A stretch of DNA of 64,000 nucleotides from Cognataquiflexum aquatile (lineage in GTDB: Bacteria; Bacteroidota; Bacteroidia; Cytophagales; Cyclobacteriaceae). The position numbers were made by a program, and so were the translations under genes. Shown piece by piece: positions 41,917 through 50,762 of the stretch; the first letter of the stretch is position 1, and every line of letters starts with the position of its first letter. Under the pieces are notes generated by a model, which saw only the letters and a program-made list of their open reading frames with translations, had not been told where the DNA came from and made no database searches. Location: positions 1-64,000 of the forward strand of contig NZ_QMIK01000004.1 of NCBI RefSeq assembly GCF_003316845.1, in the 5' to 3' direction.

Positions 41917-42579
41917 TCATATTCGATTCGCAAAAAATTCATCTGCAATTATGTATGGTTGTCCTAAATTAAAATCATTCGGGCTGACATCTTCATTTCC
42001 AAAAATCAAAAGTTTTGCATTTGTCCGATTTGCATAACCTTTGCTAAAACCATCAATTTCATTTTCAACAATAAATTTTATTCCGTGCTTTTCGCAAACT
42101 CTTTGAATAGGTTCTTTTAATGGTTTTGCAATGGATAAATTCAGCTTTCCCTTTTTTTTATAATATTCATTTAGTGACCGAAAAGTATTATTTATAGGAA
42201 TCCAGTTTCCAGTAATTTTTTCATACTCAAAAAATAAGTCGCCAATAAACTCACTTGGATTTTTTGGAAAGACATTCAGTATACACTCAAGTTCGGGTTT
42301 TGTATATGTCCAAAGCAAGGGATGGTCGGTAAGTATTTTTAATTTGATATAAGGTAAATACAAATCAGCAAAAATTCCGCGAAAGTCTATGGTTTGGTTG
42401 CAGATCAATCTCCAATGTTCGGGATGGGTTAGTTTTCCATAATCATCTTGTTCATCAAGTATAAGATTAAGCTCAAGAGTTTTAAGTTGCCCAATTTGGC
42501 CAATTAAGTCAGTCAAGTGTATTCTTCCACTTTGATAGAATTCTTTCTTATTTGTCCGTTCGATTAATTGTTCAATCAT
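41917..42579 (-). CDS. hypothetical protein, A+T-rich
   Basis: 220 residues, no signal peptide or membrane segment. I do not recognise a family. Visible traits are an N-terminal helical part (MIEQLIERTNKKEFYQSGRI), a Trp/Tyr-rich middle (HPEHWRLICNQTIDFRGIFADLYLPY) and a C-terminal NRTNAKLLIFGNEDVSPNDF segment. The codon use is clearly richer in A and T than in the TetR gene next to it, as in the rhomboid gene at 8083, so acquisition by transfer is plausible. It lies next to a toxin-antitoxin module and may belong to the same insertion. Confidence 0.55.
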   Translation of the reverse strand: MIEQLIERTNKKEFYQSGRIHLTDLIGQIGQLKTLELNLILDEQDDYGKLTHPEHWRLICNQTIDFRGIFADLYLPYIKLKILTDHPLLWTYTKPELECILNVFPKNPSEFIGDLFFEYEKITGNWIPINNTFRSLNEYYKKKGKLNLSIAKPLKEPIQRVCEKHGIKFIVENEIDGFSKGYANRTNAKLLIFGNEDVSPNDFNLGQPYIIADEFFANRI

Positions 42580-42778
42580 TTGCTCCTAAATGAGTAGAGA
42601 TTTTTTGCTTTCTCTTGACTATTGGAAAAGCCCTCCAATTTAAAACCCTTTCCCCCTTCCTATTGAACCCAACCCCATAAAACTAAAAATAAATTTTTAT
42701 AATCCTGTTGGATTTGTGCTGCTTTTCTAAACTTCATATCCCTTTTCTAGGTTATGTCTCCAGTAAACAATACCAACC

Positions 42779-43444
42779 ATGGAAAAAGCACCCGCCAAGA
42801 AAACTACCAAAGTAGATCAAAAAACAAAAATCATAACCGGATACGTCGAATACGTATTGGAACACGGTAAGCAACCGGCTTCGGTATTCAAGTTTGCCAA
42901 GGAACTGAAGATGAAAGAAGAGGAATTTTACACTTACTTCACTTCTTTCGAATCCATCAAATCAGCCGTTTGGGCAAAACTTTTTGACGACACCATCGGA
43001 AACTTGGAATCTCAGGAAGTTTATAAAGAGTACAGCGCCCGTGAAAAATTTCTTGGATTCCTTTTCACCTTGGTGGAAGAACTTAAGAAAAACAGGTCAT
43101 ATCTGCTGTCCCTGTACGGAGGTAACAAAGGTCTAAAAAATATCCTTCCCGCAGAAGCCAAAACTTTCAGGCACAAGTTTAAGGACTTTGCCAATGAGAT
43201 CATTTTGGAAGGAAAAGAAACGGAAGAAATCGCAAGCAGACCGATCATTTCGGACCGATACGATGAGGCACTTTGGCTTCAGGTTTGGTTTGTGTTCCAG
43301 TTTTGGATCAAAGACAGTTCACCTTCATTCGAAAAAACAGACGCGGCCATCGAGAAATCCGTCAACCTTGCTTTTGACCTTATGGGAAAAAGCGCCATTG
43401 ATTCCTTTATCGATTTTGCCAAGTTTTTGTACCAAAATAAGTAA
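42779..43444 (+). CDS. TetR-family regulator
   Basis: 221 residues. The N-terminal ~60 residues fit a TetR helix-turn-helix (KIITGYVEYVLEHGKQPASVFKFAKELKMKEEEFYTYFTSFESIKSAV, given here only to show the Q-P-A-S...YxYF pattern in two parts: EHGKQPASVFKFAKEL and EEEFYTYFTSFESIK). The C-terminal part is an all-helical ligand/dimer domain. The first residues are basic (MEKAPAKKTTK). It lies 11 bp upstream of a UbiB-type kinase gene, so the pair forms an operon and the regulator may control its own transcription and that of the kinase. Confidence 0.82.
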   Translation: MEKAPAKKTTKVDQKTKIITGYVEYVLEHGKQPASVFKFAKELKMKEEEFYTYFTSFESIKSAVWAKLFDDTIGNLESQEVYKEYSAREKFLGFLFTLVEELKKNRSYLLSLYGGNKGLKNILPAEAKTFRHKFKDFANEIILEGKETEEIASRPIISDRYDEALWLQVWFVFQFWIKDSSPSFEKTDAAIEKSVNLAFDLMGKSAIDSFIDFAKFLYQNK

Positions 43445-43455
43445 TCAGTAACATC

Positions 43456-44775
43456 ATGGAAAGCAAAGTGAAGGAGCAAAAGAGTATCCCAACATCCAAA
43501 GTACAGCGTGCGGCGAAGTTTATCAGTACAGGTGCCAAAGTCGGCGGTAATTACATGAAGCATTATGCCAAAAAGGTCGTCAATCCTTCGATGACCAAGG
43601 AGGAACTTCATACCAACAACGCGACTGACATCTACAATTCTCTGAGTGAATTGAAAGGTTCAGCACTCAAAGTGGCGCAGATGATGTCTATGGACAAAAA
43701 TATCCTCCCAAGGGCCTATCAGGATAAGTTTACCATGGCGCAATACAGTGCACCGCCTTTGTCTTATCCCTTGGTAGTAAAGACTTTTCAGAAGTATTTT
43801 GGCAAGAGCCCCGAGCAGATTTACGATACATTTACCCGGTCAGCGGTCAATGCGGCCTCCATCGGTCAGGTGCACCAAGCGATCCAAAACGGCAAAAAAC
43901 TCGCAGTTAAAATCCAGTATCCCGGTGTGGCTGATTCGGTAAGTTCTGATTTGAAATTGGTAAGACCATTCGCCTTGCGCCTGCTCAATATGAATGAAAA
44001 GGAACTCGACCACTATATGGCAGAAGTGGAAGAGAAACTGTTGGAGGAGACGGATTATGTACTCGAAGTGCAGCGATCCAAGGAAATTTCAGGTGCATGC
44101 AGCCATATTGAAGACCTCGTTTTCCCGACATATTATGAAAACCTGAGCTCTGACCGCATCATCACGATGGATTGGATAGAAGGAAAGCACATAAAAGAAT
44201 GGCTTGAAACCAATCCTACCCAAGAACAAAAAAACAGAATCGGGCAGGCACTTTGGGATTTTTACCACCATCAGGTGCATAATCTGATGCAGGTTCACGC
44301 CGATCCACATCCAGGAAACTTCATCATCCAAAACAATGACAAACTCGGAATCATCGATTTTGGCTGTGTTAAAGTCATTCCGGAGGATTTTTACAAAGGC
44401 TATTTTTCATTGATCAAAAGGGAATTATTCATCAATGAAGATGAATTGAACGAGATCTTCTACGGTTTGGAATTTATCAGCGACAAGGATACCGCAGAGG
44501 AGAAAGTTTACTTCAAAAATATATTCAAGGACATGATCTCTTTGTTGGGAAAACCTTTCCATGTGGAAACTTTCGATTTTGCGGACAACAGCTATTTCGA
44601 GCAGATCTTCCAGTTGGGAGACAGAATTTCCAATGACAAAATGTTCCGAAAATCCCGTCAGGCGCGTGGTTCCCGTCACGGCTTGTATATCAACAGGACT
44701 TATTTTGGAATTTATAATCTGCTCAATCAATTGGAAGCAAATATTGTCACGACCAAGCCGGAATGGCTGAAATAA
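43456..44775 (+). CDS. UbiB/ABC1/ADCK family atypical kinase
   Basis: 439 residues. Protein-kinase-like fold linked to quinone biosynthesis and lipid homeostasis. Motifs: the family KxGQ element reads KVAQ (Lys72-Gln75, Gly replaced by Ala); the Ala-rich nucleotide loop is NAASIGQVHQA; the ATP lysine is Lys152 in AVKIQYPG; the E of EETDYVLEVQ is conserved; the catalytic loop is HADPHPGNF; and the metal site is IIDFG. No C-terminal membrane helices are seen, unlike E. coli UbiB. It is preceded by a TetR-type regulator, a pairing that suggests inducible control. Confidence 0.88.
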   Translation: MESKVKEQKSIPTSKVQRAAKFISTGAKVGGNYMKHYAKKVVNPSMTKEELHTNNATDIYNSLSELKGSALKVAQMMSMDKNILPRAYQDKFTMAQYSAPPLSYPLVVKTFQKYFGKSPEQIYDTFTRSAVNAASIGQVHQAIQNGKKLAVKIQYPGVADSVSSDLKLVRPFALRLLNMNEKELDHYMAEVEEKLLEETDYVLEVQRSKEISGACSHIEDLVFPTYYENLSSDRIITMDWIEGKHIKEWLETNPTQEQKNRIGQALWDFYHHQVHNLMQVHADPHPGNFIIQNNDKLGIIDFGCVKVIPEDFYKGYFSLIKRELFINEDELNEIFYGLEFISDKDTAEEKVYFKNIFKDMISLLGKPFHVETFDFADNSYFEQIFQLGDRISNDKMFRKSRQARGSRHGLYINRTYFGIYNLLNQLEANIVTTKPEWLK

Positions 44776-44891
44776 GGAAAAGTTATTTTCATTTACCTTA
44801 AACAAAGAAAAGGTAAAGGCATCTCGAAATCCTAGTTAAGGAAGTAGTGAGTCTTGGTATGTAAAGTTGGATTTTTGAAAATGTAATGTTC

Positions 44892-44943
44892 GCCATCCCG
44901 GAGTAAAAAGGGTCTGAAAAGATCTCTTGTTCCTCGGGATGGC
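44892..44943. repeat. inverted repeat downstream of the UbiB gene
   Basis: GCCATCCCG and CGGGATGGC are exact complements 34 bases apart. No T-tract follows. The rest of 44776-45073 has no gene. Confidence 0.45.
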
Positions 44944-45073
44944 TTATAAATTTTGCCTGATATCAGTTTAAAACTTTTTCAGAACCCAAGATTTTTTGAT
45001 TAGTCGTTTTATTTCGACTTTTATCAATCATTGCTATTGAAAAAGGCCATATGGATTCATCAAGCAACTTAGC

Positions 45074-46036
45074 CTATAACTCCTCCCAAATCTTTTCAAT
45101 CAACTGTTTGGTAAGCCTGATTCCTTCTGGTTCTGATTGCTGCAAGCCCTCATACTCAATATCGATATAAGCATCAAAACCTGATTCTTTTACTATACCG
45201 AGCATTTTTCGGTAATCTATCTTAGGCTGTTCTCCCTTTTCGTCAAAACTGTAAGACTTTGCACTCACCCCTTTGGCAAAAGGCAAAAGCGTCTTCACTC
45301 CCTCATACCGGTCAAAAACTTCTGTACAATCATCAGCTTGGGTGCTGCCCCATTTGGCTGAGAGGCACCAATTCCCAAAGTCAGGCAAAGTACCAAGGTT
45401 GGGGGCTTTCAATTCTTCAATTATGCTTTTTATCCAAAACGGATCCGAACTGTAGAGCCCGTGATTTTCAATCAACACCTGAATATCAGATGCAGCAGCA
45501 TAGGAGCAGAGTTTTCCAAGGCTTTGTACCATTGCTTTTTGGACATCTTCCTTGGCTCCATCTCCAAATGCATTGACACGGATAGAATGACATCCTAGGA
45601 TTTTAGCGGCATCTACCCATTTGTAGTGGTTTTCAACCGCTTTTTGGCTTTCGGCTTGATTAGGATTACCCAAATCACCCTCTTCATCCACCATGACCAA
45701 GAGATTTTTGACGCCTTGGTCTTGGGATTTTTGGAGCATTTCCTTCCAAAAAGAGGTGTCCGAACCCTTTTCCCTGTAGAATCCATTCACATACTCTACA
45801 GCTTCCAGTCCAAATTCACTTTTGGCAATCTTGGCAAAATCATAGGGATTCAGTTCCCCGTTTTGAAAAGCGCGGTGAAGGGACCATTGGGCCAAAGACA
45901 AGCGGAGGAGTTTGGTAGGTTCCGGCGTATCCACGGTAGCGGTTTGTGTGGGGCGGTTGCAAGACCAAAGGGACGGGGCAGCCAAACTGACTGCAGCGCC
46001 AAGACCAATTTTTTTCAAAGTGTCACGTCTGTGCAT
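45074..46036 (-). CDS. sugar phosphate isomerase/epimerase-like protein with Tat-type signal
   Basis: 320 residues. The N-terminus MHRRDTLKKIGLGAAVSLAAPSLWSC (quoted in part: RRDTLKKIGLGAAVS) is a twin-arginine signal with a possible lipobox Cys. The body is a xylose-isomerase-like TIM barrel: LSLAQWSLHRAF, YVNGFYREKG, VLIENHGLYSSDPFW with a metal-binding Glu, GTLPDFGNWC with Asp, and IDIEYEG with Glu near the end. Periplasmic members of this family act on sugars or derived acids. It begins 2 bp after the sorbosone-dehydrogenase-like gene, so the two probably act on one pathway. Confidence 0.85.
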   Translation of the reverse strand: MHRRDTLKKIGLGAAVSLAAPSLWSCNRPTQTATVDTPEPTKLLRLSLAQWSLHRAFQNGELNPYDFAKIAKSEFGLEAVEYVNGFYREKGSDTSFWKEMLQKSQDQGVKNLLVMVDEEGDLGNPNQAESQKAVENHYKWVDAAKILGCHSIRVNAFGDGAKEDVQKAMVQSLGKLCSYAAASDIQVLIENHGLYSSDPFWIKSIIEELKAPNLGTLPDFGNWCLSAKWGSTQADDCTEVFDRYEGVKTLLPFAKGVSAKSYSFDEKGEQPKIDYRKMLGIVKESGFDAYIDIEYEGLQQSEPEGIRLTKQLIEKIWEEL

Positions 46037-46038
46037 GG

Positions 46039-47169
46039 TTACTTGCCGGAATAGGTGATCTTATAAATACAATTTGCCATATCATCTGATACCAACATGC
46101 TGCCATCCGGCATCTGAAGGACATCCACAGGCCTGCCCCAGACATCCTGCGATGCATCATCGAGCCATCCTTCAGCAAAAACTTCCTGCTTTACCACGTT
46201 TTGGTTGGCATCCAGGATTACCCGGGTCAGGTTATATCCTGACTTTTTGCTTCTGTTCCAAGAGCCGTGTTTGGCTAGGATGATGTTGTTTTTGTATGCC
46301 GCAGGAAACTGATTTCCGGTATAGAACCTCATTCCCAAAGGTGCCGTGTGCGCTCCTAATTTGGCTTTGGGAGCCGTATAGGCAGATTTGTCTTTTCCTT
46401 TACTTCCAAACTCCGGATCTTTGACATCACCGGCATGCCAATACGGGTATCCGAAGTGCATGCCTTTTTTTGGAGCGTGGTTGAGTTCGCAATCCGGCAC
46501 ATCGTCACCCATCATGTCTCGTCCATTGTCGGTAAACCAGATTTCCTTGGATGTAGGATGCCAAGCGAAACCAACGGTATTTCTGATGCCTTTGGCAAAA
46601 ATCTCAGGTTGGATATTGGTTGATTTGACATCAATACGCGTGATCGAGGCGAAGATTTCTTCAGGTTCGCAGATGTTACACGGTGCGCCAATCGGCACAT
46701 AAAGCAAGCCATCCGGACCAAAAGCGATGAATTTCCATCCATGATGCGCTTTGTCGGGAAACTTGTCATAAACCACTTCAAAAACAGGTTTATCCAGCGT
46801 TTTTTCAATATTCCTGAATCTCAAGATTCTACCGACTTCCGCCACGTAAAGGTCGCCATCTTTGAAAGCGACACCATTTGGCATCCGCAATCCTTCGGCA
46901 AGGGTATATTTTTTATCAGCCTTTCCGTCCTTATTGGTATCGACCAAGGCATAGACATTTTTACCCTGTCGGTTGCCGACGAAAATGATGCTGCCGTCCC
47001 CATTCATAGCGAGTGAGCGCGCGTCAGGGACATCTTCAGCCCAAACACTGATCTTAAAACCTGCCGGAAGCTTGATTTTTTCTAGTTGGATATAACTTTT
47101 TTTGGTGCTTTGGGCATTGCAGGACAGGCTGATGACTGAGAGGCAAAGGAGAAGGATTATTTTGCGCAT
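46039..47169 (-). CDS. sorbosone dehydrogenase-like (PQQ-type) beta-propeller lipoprotein
   Basis: About 376 residues. The ATG at 47169 (MRKIILLLCLSVISLSC) gives a lipoprotein signal; an ATG eleven codons upstream would not. The six-bladed propeller has the L-sorbosone/glucose dehydrogenase pattern: LKIxxG-like KLPAGFKISVWAEDVPDAR, GVAFKDGDLYVAEVGRILRF, HHGWKFIAFGPDGLLYVPIG, and NTVGFAWHPTSKEIWFTDNGRD. The HHGW histidine and the late RPVDVLQMPDGSMLVSDD block match PQQ-dependent relatives. It probably oxidises a sugar in the periplasm, though cofactor use is not proven. Confidence 0.86.
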   Translation of the reverse strand: MRKIILLLCLSVISLSCNAQSTKKSYIQLEKIKLPAGFKISVWAEDVPDARSLAMNGDGSIIFVGNRQGKNVYALVDTNKDGKADKKYTLAEGLRMPNGVAFKDGDLYVAEVGRILRFRNIEKTLDKPVFEVVYDKFPDKAHHGWKFIAFGPDGLLYVPIGAPCNICEPEEIFASITRIDVKSTNIQPEIFAKGIRNTVGFAWHPTSKEIWFTDNGRDMMGDDVPDCELNHAPKKGMHFGYPYWHAGDVKDPEFGSKGKDKSAYTAPKAKLGAHTAPLGMRFYTGNQFPAAYKNNIILAKHGSWNRSKKSGYNLTRVILDANQNVVKQEVFAEGWLDDASQDVWGRPVDVLQMPDGSMLVSDDMANCIYKITYSGK

Positions 47170-47398
47170 GTTGGTTTTGGTTTTAGCGGAATAGATATTC
47201 ATTGATATTCGTACTAGGGATAAATCTTAAATTGAATAATGAATAAAGAGACTGGTTTTTTTGGTTAAATCTCCTAGGGTTCCGAACCGTTGGAGGGTTT
47301 TAGGTATTTTTTCAAGCTACAAGTTATTGAAAATTAAAAGTCGAGACACTTTCTCAGTAATAATTGCAACGAAATCATTTATAAACGGGAGTTTGGTT

Positions 47399-47406
47399 AT
47401 TTTTGC
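47399..47406 (+). promoter_or_regulatory. -7 element directly before the ABC-F start codon
   Basis: TATTTTTG ends only 3 bp before the ATG at 47410. With the usual 4-7 bp to the transcription start, the mRNA would begin at or next to the start codon. No -33 match was found. Confidence 0.4.
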
Positions 47407-47409
47407 AGC

Positions 47410-49341
47410 ATGTTATCAATTAATAATCTTTCTTACTTTATCGGAGGCCGGGCGCTTTACGAAAACGCCGCTCTCCATATCAAACCTAAAGACAAAATCG
47501 GATTGGTCGGTCTGAACGGAACCGGCAAGTCGACTTTGCTCAAAATCATCAACGGCGATATCCAACCGAGTTCAGGGGAAATCCAAAAAGCGAAGGATTG
47601 TACCATCGGTTTTTTGAACCAGGATTTGCTTTCTTACCAATCAGAGGATAGTATTTTGGATGTGGCCTTGGAGGCTTTCAAGGAGACACTCCAACTCGAA
47701 CAAGAAATAGAAAATGTACTCCATCAGATGGAAACGGACCATTCTGATGAGATTATCAATAAGTTGGCAAGGTTGCAGGACCAGTTTGAAGCCAATGAAG
47801 GCTATACCATCAAGGCCAAAGCGGAAGAGGTTTTGGAAGGGATCGGATTCAATACCAAAGACCTCAGCAGACCGCTGAAGACTTTTTCCGGAGGATGGAG
47901 AATGAGGGTGATGCTTGCCAAGTTGCTTTTGGAAAAGCCTTCTTTGCTGATGCTCGATGAACCTACCAACCACTTGGATTTGCCTTCCATCCAATGGGTG
48001 GAAAATTACCTCAAAAATTATGAAGGTGCTGTCGTTGTGGTTTCCCACGATCAGGACTTTTTGGACAATTGTGTCGATATCACTGTGGAGGTGTCTAATG
48101 GATCTCTGACTTCCTATTCCGGTAATTATTCTTTCTACCAAGAGGAAAAGAAAGAAAGGATGGAAATCCAGCAAAACGCCTACGAAAATCAGCAGCAGAT
48201 GATCAAGCAGACGGAGCGATTTATTGAGCGCTTCCGTGCCAAAGCCACCAAATCCAATCAGGTGCAATCCAGGATCAAAGCCTTGGACAGATTGGACCGG
48301 GTCAATGAAGTGGTAGATGACAACATCTCTGTGAATTTCAAATTTAAATTTTCCCAAAAATCAGGAAGGGATGTGGTTGTTTTGGACCATGTATCCAAAG
48401 CTTATGGGGACCTGGTGATCTTGAAAGACACCACCGCAAGGATCGAAAGAGGGGATAAGATCGCTTTGATCGGAGCCAATGGAAAAGGTAAATCCACGCT
48501 TTTGAGGATTGTCGACGGTACCGAACCGATTAAAGGAAAACGCGAACAGGGACACAACGTCATCAAATCGTTTTATGCACAGCATCAGCTCGAGGCTTTG
48601 AATGTCGACAATGAAATCCTTCAGGAAATGGTGCAGGCCGGTTCCAAGAAAACCGAAACCGAACTCAGAAATGTCTTGGGTTGCTTTTTATTTACCAATG
48701 AAGATGTATTCAAAAAAATAAAAGTCCTTTCGGGAGGAGAAAAATCAAGGGTTGCTTTGGCCAAAACAATGATCTCAGAGGCCAACTTCCTGCTTTTGGA
48801 TGAACCGACCAACCACCTTGATATCCAGTCTGTCAACATCCTGATTCAGGCGATGGAGCAATATGAAGGAACTTTCATCACTGTTTCCCACGACAGGCAT
48901 TTTATCCGTGGTGTGGCAAACAAAATCTGGTACATCGAAGAAAACAAGATCAAAGAATATCCGGGAACTTATGACGAGTTTGTTTATTGGAAATCCCAAC
49001 AAGCCGCATCTCCTGCCGACACCAAACAGGATTCCAAACCAAAACAGGATACCCGGAAAAAGGAATTGAATATCACCGAAGTGAACGAAGCAAAGAAAAA
49101 CCTAAAGAAGAAAGAACAGGAACTTGCTTTGGTTGAGGAAAAAATCCTTCAGATCGAAACCAAAAAAGCCGAATTGGAAAAGAAAATGGCCGATCCGATC
49201 GTTTTCTCAGACAATAACAAAATGGAGGAAGTCAATCAATCCTATCAAAAACTCAAAAACCAAGAAACCGAACTCAATCAAAATTGGGAGACTTTGGTGG
49301 AAGAGATTGGTTCTTTGCAGGAGACAGCTTCTTTGGCATAA
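47410..49341 (+). CDS. ABC-F family ATPase (ribosome-associated)
   Basis: 643 residues, two ABC domains and no membrane segments. First domain: Walker A GLNGTGKST, signature FSGGW, Walker B LLMLDEPTNHLD. Second domain: GANGKGKST, LSGGEKSR, LLLDEPTNHLD. An interdomain linker (residues ~240-310, RFIERFRAKATKSNQVQSR) and a charged C-terminal coiled coil (residues ~560-640) complete the Uup/YdiF-like architecture. ABC-F proteins act on ribosomes, for example in rescue of stalled translation or antibiotic protection. The first signature motif has Trp after SGG, as is common for ABC-F. Confidence 0.92.
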   Translation: MLSINNLSYFIGGRALYENAALHIKPKDKIGLVGLNGTGKSTLLKIINGDIQPSSGEIQKAKDCTIGFLNQDLLSYQSEDSILDVALEAFKETLQLEQEIENVLHQMETDHSDEIINKLARLQDQFEANEGYTIKAKAEEVLEGIGFNTKDLSRPLKTFSGGWRMRVMLAKLLLEKPSLLMLDEPTNHLDLPSIQWVENYLKNYEGAVVVVSHDQDFLDNCVDITVEVSNGSLTSYSGNYSFYQEEKKERMEIQQNAYENQQQMIKQTERFIERFRAKATKSNQVQSRIKALDRLDRVNEVVDDNISVNFKFKFSQKSGRDVVVLDHVSKAYGDLVILKDTTARIERGDKIALIGANGKGKSTLLRIVDGTEPIKGKREQGHNVIKSFYAQHQLEALNVDNEILQEMVQAGSKKTETELRNVLGCFLFTNEDVFKKIKVLSGGEKSRVALAKTMISEANFLLLDEPTNHLDIQSVNILIQAMEQYEGTFITVSHDRHFIRGVANKIWYIEENKIKEYPGTYDEFVYWKSQQAASPADTKQDSKPKQDTRKKELNITEVNEAKKNLKKKEQELALVEEKILQIETKKAELEKKMADPIVFSDNNKMEEVNQSYQKLKNQETELNQNWETLVEEIGSLQETASLA

Positions 49342-49372
49342 TTTTTTATATTGTTCCTGAAAACCAAAGCCC

Positions 49373-50641
49373 ATGCGTAGTTCGATCGCCGTTCTGATTC
49401 TTCTTTTCACATTTTCTTCCCCTCTTTTTGCCCAAAAGGTTTTTGAAGACAGGGTATTTGAAGAGAATATCCAATCGGTGAGGTTGTTTCCTGCCTCCAT
49501 TGAATATGAAGCACAGATGAGTTCTCCGGTGATCGAGTTGAATAGCGGCATTCCGATGTACCTGACTTTCGATGATTTGGCGTATGATCCCGATCAGTAT
49601 TCTGCCAAAATCATCCATTGTAATTTTGATTGGACCCCTTCGGACTTAAAGGAACCGGAGTACTTGGTGGATTTCAATGAGTTCAATATCCTCGATTTCA
49701 GCTATTCGATTGATACCCGAATTCCTTACCTGCATTATAATTTTGTATTGCCAAGAGTCACCAAATCCGGTAATTATGCCATCATGGTATACCGGGGAAG
49801 GGACCAAAAACAGGTGGTGCTGACCAAGAGGTTTATGGTTTATCAAAGGATTTTGACCGTGGCCGCCAAGGTCGTTCCCCCAAGCCAAACTGAAAACAGA
49901 CGCGCTGTCCAGCAAATCAATGTAAATATCAATTACAAGACGCGGGAATTGTTTGATCCCAAAAACAACCTGAAAGTCATGATCCGGCAAAATCAGCGTT
50001 GGGACAATACCAAGCTATTGAAAACCCCGACGATGATCCGAGAAGACATCAAGCTGATCGAATACCAGCTTTTTGATGGGAGCAATACTTTCTGGGCAGG
50101 AAATGAATTCAGGTTTATCGATTTGAGGTTTGTCAGGTCCAGAGGATTGGGTGTCAAAGCCATCAAAATGGAGGAGGATGTGGTCTATGCCGAGGCCGGG
50201 ATCGATAAACCAAGACCACAGGGTGTCTATTCCGAATACCTTGATTTAAATGGGCAATATGGCATCATGAATCTCGAGCGGAGAAATTATGAGTTGGAAA
50301 GTGAATACATGCTTGTGACTTTTAATCTGGAGGCAGAACCGGGGAATGAAGTTCCCTATGTCATAGGCGCCATGACAAAATGGGGAAATGACCCAACTTC
50401 CAAAATGGTTTATAATAAATCGACCAAAAATTTCGAGGCAACTTTATTGCTTAAGCAAGGTTGGTACGATTACCAATATGCCTATAAAACTGCTGAGGGT
50501 TGGAACATGACGCCTTTTGAGGGGAATTATTTCGAAACCGAAAATGAGTACGAGATTCTCATATATTTTCGGGACATGGGCTCGCGGTATGACGAACTGA
50601 TCAGCTACACCAATCTCAATCCAAATAAGAGGAGGCTGTAA
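49373..50641 (+). CDS. type IX secretion system plug protein (DUF5103)
   Basis: 422 residues with a signal peptide ending PLFAQ. The N-terminal domain (residues ~25-150: VFEDRVFEENIQSVRLFP, MYLTFDDLAYDPDQYSAKIIHCNFDW) matches the DUF5103 pattern renamed 'T9SS plug protein' after the SprA-Plug structure. That protein closes the periplasmic side of the SprA translocon. It lies 31 bp downstream of the ABC-F gene and could be cotranscribed. It indicates that the organism has T9SS; no protein with a clear T9SS C-terminal sorting domain was seen in this window. Confidence 0.88.
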   Translation: MRSSIAVLILLFTFSSPLFAQKVFEDRVFEENIQSVRLFPASIEYEAQMSSPVIELNSGIPMYLTFDDLAYDPDQYSAKIIHCNFDWTPSDLKEPEYLVDFNEFNILDFSYSIDTRIPYLHYNFVLPRVTKSGNYAIMVYRGRDQKQVVLTKRFMVYQRILTVAAKVVPPSQTENRRAVQQINVNINYKTRELFDPKNNLKVMIRQNQRWDNTKLLKTPTMIREDIKLIEYQLFDGSNTFWAGNEFRFIDLRFVRSRGLGVKAIKMEEDVVYAEAGIDKPRPQGVYSEYLDLNGQYGIMNLERRNYELESEYMLVTFNLEAEPGNEVPYVIGAMTKWGNDPTSKMVYNKSTKNFEATLLLKQGWYDYQYAYKTAEGWNMTPFEGNYFETENEYEILIYFRDMGSRYDELISYTNLNPNKRRL

Positions 50642-50762
50642 GGATCAAAAAGTTTAAAGGTTTGGATAGTTTTAATGTTGGTGGAACAATTGAGTTTTTT
50701 TTAAATGATTTAAATTTCCCCATCTTACGAAGTATAATAAACCTTCTGCCTACAACAATCCA

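Noticed and set aside
44892-44943. Terminator for the UbiB-type kinase
   Set aside because: The 9-bp arms are 34 bases apart and no T-run follows, so it is listed only as an inverted repeat.
47641-48357. 238-codon minus-strand frame opposite the ABC-F gene
   Set aside because: Antisense to the conserved Walker and signature motifs; no independent support.
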